This document shows, piece by piece, positions 58,671-64,000 of a DNA stretch of 64,000 nt. The DNA lies in NCBI GenBank assembly GCA_003142955.1, contig PLOH01000049.1, positions 1 to 64,000 of the forward strand. Direction: 5' to 3'. The stretch's first letter is position 1. Every line of letters begins with the position of its first letter. The notes beneath the pieces are model-generated. The model did no database searches, was not told the DNA's origin, and saw only the letters and a program-made list of their open reading frames with translations. The position numbers were made by a program, and so were the translations under genes. The DNA is from Opitutia bacterium. GTDB taxonomy: Bacteria > Verrucomicrobiota > Verrucomicrobiia > Opitutales > Opitutaceae.

Positions 58671-60416
58671 TCAGCGGTATTCCTCGCCGGTAACGGCATT
58701 GATGATCTTGAAGTTTTCGACGTGGTAGCTGGGATCGGCGCGGAACGCGAGTTTCACGCCGTAATTCTGCTCCATGCGCACGAGCAGATCGGCGTCCTCG
58801 CTGCGGAGGCGTTCGAGGATGCCGGGGTGGACGTGCACCCGCAGCGCGTATTCCTTGCCGTCGTTGCGGGCGTGCAGGCGCCGGACGATCGACGAGAGCT
58901 TGCGCTGCAACTCGACGGACATCGTCGTGGCGCTTTTCACGATGCCGCGGCCGTGGCAGTACGGGCAGTTGGTGTAGAGGTTGGAGGACAGCGACTCCTG
59001 CTGGCGCTGGCGCGTCATCTGCATGATGCCCAGCAGGGAGATCGGCAGGATGTGGTTCTTCGCCTTGTCCTCCGACATCGCCCGCACCATCATGTCGTAC
59101 ACCTGATTGCGGTGCCGGCGCTCCTTCATGTCGATGAAGTCGATGATGATCAGGCCGCCGATGTTGCGGAGGCGGATCTGGCGGGCGACCTCCTGGACGG
59201 CCTCGAGATTGACCTGCAGGATGGTGTTCTTCTCCTCGCCGGGCCGGGCCTTGTGGGACCCAGTATTCACGTCGATGGCGATCAGCGCCTCGGTCTCATC
59301 GATCACGATCTCGCCGCCGGAGGGCAGGGTGACCCGGCGCTGAAACGTCTGTTCGATCTGCCGCTCGATGTTGAAGCGCTCGAAGATGGGGATGCTGTCC
59401 TTGTAGTGCGCGATCTTGGAGCGCGAGCGCTGCGAGATCTGGCTCACCTGCGCGAGCACGCGTTCGTAATCGGACTGGCTGTCGATCAACACGCGGTCGA
59501 TGTCCTCGGTCAGGAAATCACGGACGGTCCGCTCGACGATATCCGGCTCGAGATACAGGGTGGTGGGAGCTTTCTGCGTCTGCACCTTCTGCTGGATCTC
59601 CTCCCACGTGCGGAGCAGGAGATGGAGATCGCGGACAAAATAGCGGGCTTTCTTCCCCTCGCCGGCGGTGCGCACGATGACGCCCATGCCTTCCGGGATG
59701 GTGAGCTCGTTGACCAGCTGCCGGAGGCGCAGGCGCTCCTTGGAATCCTCGATCTTGCGGGAGATGCCGCATTGGTCGGAATAAGGCATCAACACCAGAT
59801 AGCGGCCGGGCAGGGCCAGGTTGGTCGTGGTGCGGGGCCCTTTGGTGCCGATCGGGCCTTTGGTAACCTGGATGACGATTTCCGTCCCGGGCGGGTAGAG
59901 ACCGGGAATATCTTTGACGGTGGGTTCCGCCACCCGCGGGCCGGTCGTCTTCTTCCGGTTGACGCGCACGACCTCGACCGAGGAATCGGCCGCCGCCGGG
60001 AGCATGTCCCAATAGTGGAGAAAGGCGTTTTTGTTGAAACCGATGTCGACGAACGCGGCCTTCAATCCGGGATCAAGGTTCTTGATCCGCCCTTTGAAGA
60101 TGCCGCCAACCATCCGGTTGTCGGATTCGCGCTCGATCTCGAACTTCTCCAGGATTCCGTCGACGAGCAGCGCGACGCGCTTTTCCAGCGGCTCGGAGTT
60201 GATGATCAGTTCGCGGAAATCAGCCTTCTCCTTCTGAAAGAGGTTGAGGATTTTCTGGAGGATCGGCCGTTGGCGGGAGCGTTCCTGGGCTTCGTCGCGC
60301 AGTGCGGAAGGATCAACCGGTTCGCGCGGTTGATCGGCCGGCGCATGGGCCAGCTCTTCGTCGTAACGGTTGGAAACGTCCTGGGGCGGGACGTTGGAGG
60401 GGGGTTGATTGCTCAT
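58671..60416 (-). CDS. rng: Ribonuclease E/G family endoribonuclease
   Basis: The ATG at 60416 gives 581 residues; earlier in-frame starts would overlap the rodA gene's end and add Pro-rich sequence. After a polar tail (about 1-60) comes an S1 RNA-binding domain ([27 protein letters not shown]). The catalytic DNase-I-like domain carries the metal ligands D382 (AIDVNTG) and D426 (IIIDFIDM). The zinc-link CxxC is C484 and C487 (NCPYCHGRG). These fit RNase G or a short RNase E without the long C-terminal scaffold. It would process rRNA and start mRNA decay. It lies 107 bp downstream of rodA on the same strand, so co-transcription is likely. Confidence 0.92.
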   Translation of the reverse strand: MSNQPPSNVPPQDVSNRYDEELAHAPADQPREPVDPSALRDEAQERSRQRPILQKILNLFQKEKADFRELIINSEPLEKRVALLVDGILEKFEIERESDNRMVGGIFKGRIKNLDPGLKAAFVDIGFNKNAFLHYWDMLPAAADSSVEVVRVNRKKTTGPRVAEPTVKDIPGLYPPGTEIVIQVTKGPIGTKGPRTTTNLALPGRYLVLMPYSDQCGISRKIEDSKERLRLRQLVNELTIPEGMGVIVRTAGEGKKARYFVRDLHLLLRTWEEIQQKVQTQKAPTTLYLEPDIVERTVRDFLTEDIDRVLIDSQSDYERVLAQVSQISQRSRSKIAHYKDSIPIFERFNIERQIEQTFQRRVTLPSGGEIVIDETEALIAIDVNTGSHKARPGEEKNTILQVNLEAVQEVARQIRLRNIGGLIIIDFIDMKERRHRNQVYDMMVRAMSEDKAKNHILPISLLGIMQMTRQRQQESLSSNLYTNCPYCHGRGIVKSATTMSVELQRKLSSIVRRLHARNDGKEYALRVHVHPGILERLRSEDADLLVRMEQNYGVKLAFRADPSYHVENFKIINAVTGEEYR

Positions 60417-60523
60417 GGCGGGCGTTTTCGTCTTGGGTTGGGACGGAGCGCCTTTGGGCGGATGATGGGGCGCAGGAGATTCCGGCAAAGCGGTCCATAT
60501 CGGGGAGGGAGGAGAACATGGGA

Positions 60524-61759
60524 TTAGAACTCCTTTCGGAACCGATAGACGCTTTGGACCAGTCCTTGCAGCACACAACAACTGAGCACAAAGGAGCCAC
60601 CGTAGCTGATGAAGGGAAGCGGAATGCCGGTAATCGGCACCAGCCCGATGGTCATGGCTATGTTAACGAATACGTGGACCGCGATCAGCACCGTCCCGCC
60701 GAGGGCGAGAAGGGTGCCGAGACGGTCACGGGCGAGGCCCGCGATGCGTATGCCGTTCCATAATACCACGCCAAAAAGGCCGAGGACCGAAATGCTCCCC
60801 AGGAAACCTTTCTCCTCGGCAAGAACCGAGAAGATAAAATCAGTGTGGGCCTCGGGCAGGTAGCGCAGTTTGGCCTGCGTGCCCTGCGTCCAGCCCTTGC
60901 CCGTCAACCCTCCCGAGCCGACCGAGATGAGGGATTGGTTCAAATTCCAGCTGATGCCCATCGGATCGATCCGGTCGGGCGCGATGAACGCCAGAATCCG
61001 ATTTCGCTGGTAATCATGCAGCGGCAACACGCTGTGCGCCTCATAGGCCCCCTTGTCCGTCGAGGGCGACAGGCTGTTCGCCTCGAGGAAATTCAGGTAA
61101 CGGTAGCTGTCCACGGCGACGAGCCCGATCAGCAGCACAAACGCCCCAAGGGCAGCGGCAAAAAAGCGCTGCGAAAGATTGGAGACGTAGAGCAGGGCAA
61201 AGACCATGGGCGGGATGACGAGGGCCGAACCGAGATCCGGTTGGAACAATATCAACAGAATGGGCAATCCCGCCGCAAGAGCTAATATCCCCAGCGTCTG
61301 CAAGGACTCCCGCACGGTGGTCAGCCTCGACCGGGTAAGAATCGCGGCGGTGATGATCAGGGCGCCAAATTTCGCTGCTTCAGAGGGTTGGAAAGAAACC
61401 GGCCCGAAGTCGATCCACCGCCGCGCGCCCAGACGCGTCACGCCGAACGGGGTCCACGGCAGGAGCAGGGACACCAGGCAAATGGCATAGACCCAATGGG
61501 CGTATTTGAGCCAGAATTTGTAATCGATCAGGGAAACCGCGCAGTAGATCACCGCCCCGACGACGAGCCAGACCACTTGCATGAGCCATTGGCCGCGATT
61601 ATTGGCCAGTTGCGCGCTATAGATGAAGAACAGGCCGATGGTGGCCAGCGCGGCGATGGCGAGTGGGTTGATCCAGTCGTACCGCTCGCGCGTGGTGGTC
61701 TGGAAGACCCGCAGAAAGTCGAGAGGATGGCTCAGTTTCACGCCGGTCCCAATGTCCAA
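60524..61759 (-). CDS. rodA: Rod-shape-determining peptidoglycan polymerase RodA
   Basis: A 411-residue, about ten-helix SEDS protein. Typical segments are [39 protein letters not shown] and the late [16 protein letters not shown] proteins polymerise glycan strands from lipid II at the inner membrane, with a partner class B PBP; none is in the window. The start is uncertain: the longest frame begins with TTG at 61759, and an in-frame GTG lies six codons later. No ATG precedes the first helix ([17 protein letters not shown]). It is divergent from RNase Y with 85 bp between starts. Confidence 0.92.
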   Translation of the reverse strand: MDIGTGVKLSHPLDFLRVFQTTTRERYDWINPLAIAALATIGLFFIYSAQLANNRGQWLMQVVWLVVGAVIYCAVSLIDYKFWLKYAHWVYAICLVSLLLPWTPFGVTRLGARRWIDFGPVSFQPSEAAKFGALIITAAILTRSRLTTVRESLQTLGILALAAGLPILLILFQPDLGSALVIPPMVFALLYVSNLSQRFFAAALGAFVLLIGLVAVDSYRYLNFLEANSLSPSTDKGAYEAHSVLPLHDYQRNRILAFIAPDRIDPMGISWNLNQSLISVGSGGLTGKGWTQGTQAKLRYLPEAHTDFIFSVLAEEKGFLGSISVLGLFGVVLWNGIRIAGLARDRLGTLLALGGTVLIAVHVFVNIAMTIGLVPITGIPLPFISYGGSFVLSCCVLQGLVQSVYRFRKEF

Positions 61760-61844
61760 GGTCCGGGTCGCAATGTCGATCCTTCATCGCGAGCCGCCGG
61801 ATGCGCCGGATTCCTAGGTTGATCTTTTTGGCCCGGGATCTAGG

Positions 61845-63434
61845 GTGATCCCCTTGAAATCAGGCAGCGCAGCCGACTTCATTTTGCTGATCCTCCAGGG
61901 CGAACCGTTTCTTCAGAGCCTTTTCGTCGCTGGCATCGTTGGCACAGGCCTGGGTTTCCTGGTCGTCTGGATTGTCACGCGCCAGACGCGACGAATGGCG
62001 GAGCGAAACGCCGTGCAGTTGCTGGCCGTGGCGCGACGGGAGGCGGCGGTGGGCGCGCAGGAGATGAAGACCAAGGTGGAGGAGGAGATCCAGGCGAAGC
62101 GCGCCGAGATGAACCGGGAATTCGACCGGCGCGAGATCGAAGTGGAGGTCAAACTGCGCGAGATTCGCTCCCACGAGGAGTCGCTTTCGTTGCTCGATTA
62201 TCAGCTGGAACAGAAACAGGAGCGCTTGGCCCGGGAGAACGTCGCGATCCGCCAGGCGCGGGATGCGATCCGTGATCTCTCGAAGAGCGTGCGCAAGCGG
62301 CTGGAGGGGGTCGCGCAAATGGACGCGGAGGAGATCAAGCGGGCGTTGCGCGAGGAGGTGCAGCTCGAATGCCAGGACGAATTACGGGCGCTCCGGCGGC
62401 AGACCCTGGAGAAATCCGAGCAGGAACTGCAACACGAGGCGCACCGCATCCTCGTCACCGCCATGCAGCGGCTCGCCAGCCGGCCCAACAACGACATCAC
62501 CGCGACGATTGTCCAGCTGCCCGGCGAGGAGATGAAAGGCCGGATCATCGGCCGGGAGGGCCGCAACATCAAGGCGTTCGAAGCCGCCACCGGGGTGACA
62601 CTGCTCATCGACGAATCGCCGCAGATGGTGCTGATTTCCTCGTTCGATCCGGTGCGGCGCGAGATTGCCAAGCAGGCCCTGGAAGGACTGATCAAGGACG
62701 GCCGCATTCATCCGGCGAGCATCGAGGAATTTGTCGCGCGCGCCAAGGAGGAGATCCGCCTCAATGTCATGCAGGCGGGCGAGGAAGCGGTGCAGCGCCT
62801 GCAGGTCAACGGCCTTCACCCGGAAGTCATTAATCTGCTCGGCAAACTCAAATTCCGCTTCTCCTACACCCAGAACGTCCTCGATCACTCGGTCGAGGTC
62901 GGCTTTCTTTGCTCAATGCTGGCCTCGGAGATCGGCCTCGATCCGCAGGTGGCGAAGCGGGTGGGGCTGCTGCACGACATTGGCAAGGCGGTGGAAGGGG
63001 AATACCAGGGCAGCCATGCCGTCATCGGCGCCGAATTTGCGAAGCGCTACGGCGAGACTCCCATCGTGGTGAACGCCATTGCGGCCCACCACGAAGAGGT
63101 CAAGCCCGAGACGGTCTATGCCGGGTTGGCCATCCTCGCGGACACGATTTCGGCGGTGCGCCCGGGCGCCCGGGCGGAGTCGATGGCCGGCTACATCCAA
63201 CGACTGGATCGGCTGGAGCATCTGGCCACGTCGATGGAAGGGGTGCAGCAAGCTTATGCGATTCAGGCCGGCCGCGAAGTGCGGGTCGTCGTGAACCCGC
63301 AGGCGGTGACGGATGAGCAGGCCTGCGATCTGGCGAAGAAGCTTCGCCGGAAGATCGAGGAGGAGCTGCAATACCCCAGCACGATCAAGATCACCGTCAT
63401 CCGGGAGCAGCGCTTTAACGAAACAGCGATGTAG
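61845..63434 (+). CDS. rny: Ribonuclease Y
   Basis: The protein has 529 residues. An N-terminal membrane helix (LFVAGIVGTGLGFLVVWIV) anchors it. A long coiled coil (about 50-200) and a KH RNA-binding domain (GRIIGREGRNI) follow. The HD domain carries H377-D378 in LLHDIGKA and the metal ligands around IAAHHEE. This is the canonical RNase Y layout and length; it starts mRNA decay at the membrane. The start codon is GTG at 61845 or TTG at 61854; AGGGTG sits about six bases before the latter, which makes it a credible alternative. Finding both RNase Y and RNase E/G is notable but known in this phylum. Confidence 0.94.
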   Translation: MIPLKSGSAADFILLILQGEPFLQSLFVAGIVGTGLGFLVVWIVTRQTRRMAERNAVQLLAVARREAAVGAQEMKTKVEEEIQAKRAEMNREFDRREIEVEVKLREIRSHEESLSLLDYQLEQKQERLARENVAIRQARDAIRDLSKSVRKRLEGVAQMDAEEIKRALREEVQLECQDELRALRRQTLEKSEQELQHEAHRILVTAMQRLASRPNNDITATIVQLPGEEMKGRIIGREGRNIKAFEAATGVTLLIDESPQMVLISSFDPVRREIAKQALEGLIKDGRIHPASIEEFVARAKEEIRLNVMQAGEEAVQRLQVNGLHPEVINLLGKLKFRFSYTQNVLDHSVEVGFLCSMLASEIGLDPQVAKRVGLLHDIGKAVEGEYQGSHAVIGAEFAKRYGETPIVVNAIAAHHEEVKPETVYAGLAILADTISAVRPGARAESMAGYIQRLDRLEHLATSMEGVQQAYAIQAGREVRVVVNPQAVTDEQACDLAKKLRRKIEEELQYPSTIKITVIREQRFNETAM

Positions 63435-63445
63435 GCGGAAAGTAA

Positions 63446-63528
63446 CGAGCAGCGAGGAGTGAGCAGCGCGCAGGCATCGCGACCATTTTCGGACCCAATT
63501 CTACTCGCTACCCGCTACTCGATTCTCG
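63446..63528. repeat. Inverted pair of heptamer tandem repeats
   Basis: Left: CGAGCAG-CGAGGAG-TGAGCAG (63446-63466). Right: CTACTCG-CTACCCG-CTACTCG-ATTCTCG (63501-63528). Units are seven bases and the right set is close to the reverse complement of the left, so the two can pair as an imperfect hairpin around a 34-base loop. It sits between RNase Y and QueF and could be a terminator-like structure. Confidence 0.6.
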
Positions 63529-63540
63529 ATGCTTCCGCCC

Positions 63541-63906
63541 ATGGCCGACCCGAAGATTCTCGAGACTTTCCCCAACCCGCAACCGGGGCGCGACTATCTG
63601 ATCGAACACACGCACCATGAGTTTACGTCGCTGTGCCCGATCACCGGGCATCCGGATTTTGCCGAGATCACGGTCCAGTACGTCGCGGACAAGATTTGCG
63701 TCGAGCTCAAGTCGCTCAAGCTTTACTTCCACGCCTATCGAAACGAGGGGATCTTTTTCGAAGAGGTGACCAACAAGATCTGCGACGACCTCGGCGCGCT
63801 GCTCAAGCCGCGACGAATGACGGTCATTTCACGCTGGATGGCGCGCGGCGGATTTACGTCGGTGATCAGCGCGGAATGGCGGCCGAAGAAGCAGCGTCGC
63901 AAGTAG
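63541..63906 (+). CDS. queF: 7-cyano-7-deazaguanine reductase QueF (unimodular type)
   Basis: Starting at the ATG at 63541 gives 121 residues; an in-frame ATG four codons earlier is also possible. The catalytic Cys32 lies in SLCPITGHPDF, with the conserved Asp39 seven residues later. The NADPH-binding and T-fold segments ELKSLKLYFHAYRNEGIFFE are intact. Length and lack of duplication match the short QueF class. It reduces preQ0 to preQ1 in the queuosine tRNA-modification pathway, in the cytoplasm. No other queuosine gene is in the window. Confidence 0.95.
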   Translation: MADPKILETFPNPQPGRDYLIEHTHHEFTSLCPITGHPDFAEITVQYVADKICVELKSLKLYFHAYRNEGIFFEEVTNKICDDLGALLKPRRMTVISRWMARGGFTSVISAEWRPKKQRRK

Positions 63907-63952
63907 CCGGGCAGGTCGAGGGCTCGCCTAAGAACCGGCTCTATGGTCAATC

Positions 63953-64000
63953 GTAGGAAGCGAGCTTGCTCGCGATTCCGAGGTAAGAATCGCCTGCAAG
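63953..64000. repeat. REP-like double-hairpin element (cut by window edge)
   Basis: The visible part begins GTAGGAAGCGAGCTTGCTCG and runs to ATCGCCTGCAAG at the window end. It matches the element at 28701-28760 in order and in both inner arm sequences; the final arm lies outside the window. It follows the queF stop by about 46 bp. Confidence 0.75.

Noticed and set aside
58500-60527. Plus-strand frame of 675 codons opposite the RNase E/G gene
   Set aside because: The catalytic residues and CxxC zinc link of RNase E/G are on the minus strand. The plus-strand product is rich in Asp, Leu and Arg without domains.
63446-63528. CRISPR array
   Set aside because: Units are seven bases, back to back and without spacers; no cas genes are nearby.

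Overview
The window looks like high-GC chromosomal DNA from a Gram-negative bacterium, most likely Verrucomicrobiota and perhaps Opitutaceae. This is inferred from the gene mix (RNase Y beside RodA and an RNase E/G protein, QueF, very large duplicated-permease proteins of the ADOP type, GH31 and GH92 glycosidases, TonB-like proteins) and from many palindromic REP-like intergenic elements. No rRNA, tRNA, CRISPR array or complete insertion sequence was found.

Bases 1-28666 are one uninterrupted reading frame of more than 9,500 codons, open at the left edge. It encodes a giant secreted or surface protein: CARDB domains, an Ig-like array, two beta-propellers, a dockerin-like calcium motif pair, a very long RHS/YD-repeat shell, and an RHS core. 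Unusually, about 2,010 further residues follow the core. They hold a domain resembling plant IQM proteins, a zincin-like HExxH segment and seven tandem Ig/cadherin-like repeats. This is the most unusual object in the window.

Bases 28667-43653 carry a periplasmic protein with two TonB C-terminal-like domains, a hybrid sensor kinase with a large periplasmic OB-like sensor, a YicI-type alpha-xylosidase, a TMTC-like membrane protein with TPRs, a four-gene MacAB-like ABC export operon (adaptor, ATPase, two permeases), and a convergent secreted nucleoside hydrolase.

Bases 43913-49826 hold, on the minus strand, a single-chain MmeI-like (type IIL) restriction-modification enzyme with a palindromic element inside its coding sequence, preceded by a GH92 mannosidase.

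Bases 50160-57962 are a degraded accessory region: two ADOP permeases flank a methyltransferase, a gene split by an in-frame amber codon, a signal-peptide stub cut by a repeat, and three copies of a short element with inverted ends.

Bases 58122-64000 return to housekeeping genes: an HsdR N-terminal fragment, RNase E/G, RodA, RNase Y, QueF, and a REP element at the right edge.

The functional themes are cell-surface construction and export, glycan breakdown, DNA restriction, and RNA processing with cell-shape control. Palindromic repeats recur throughout, lying between genes and in two cases within or at the end of coding sequences.
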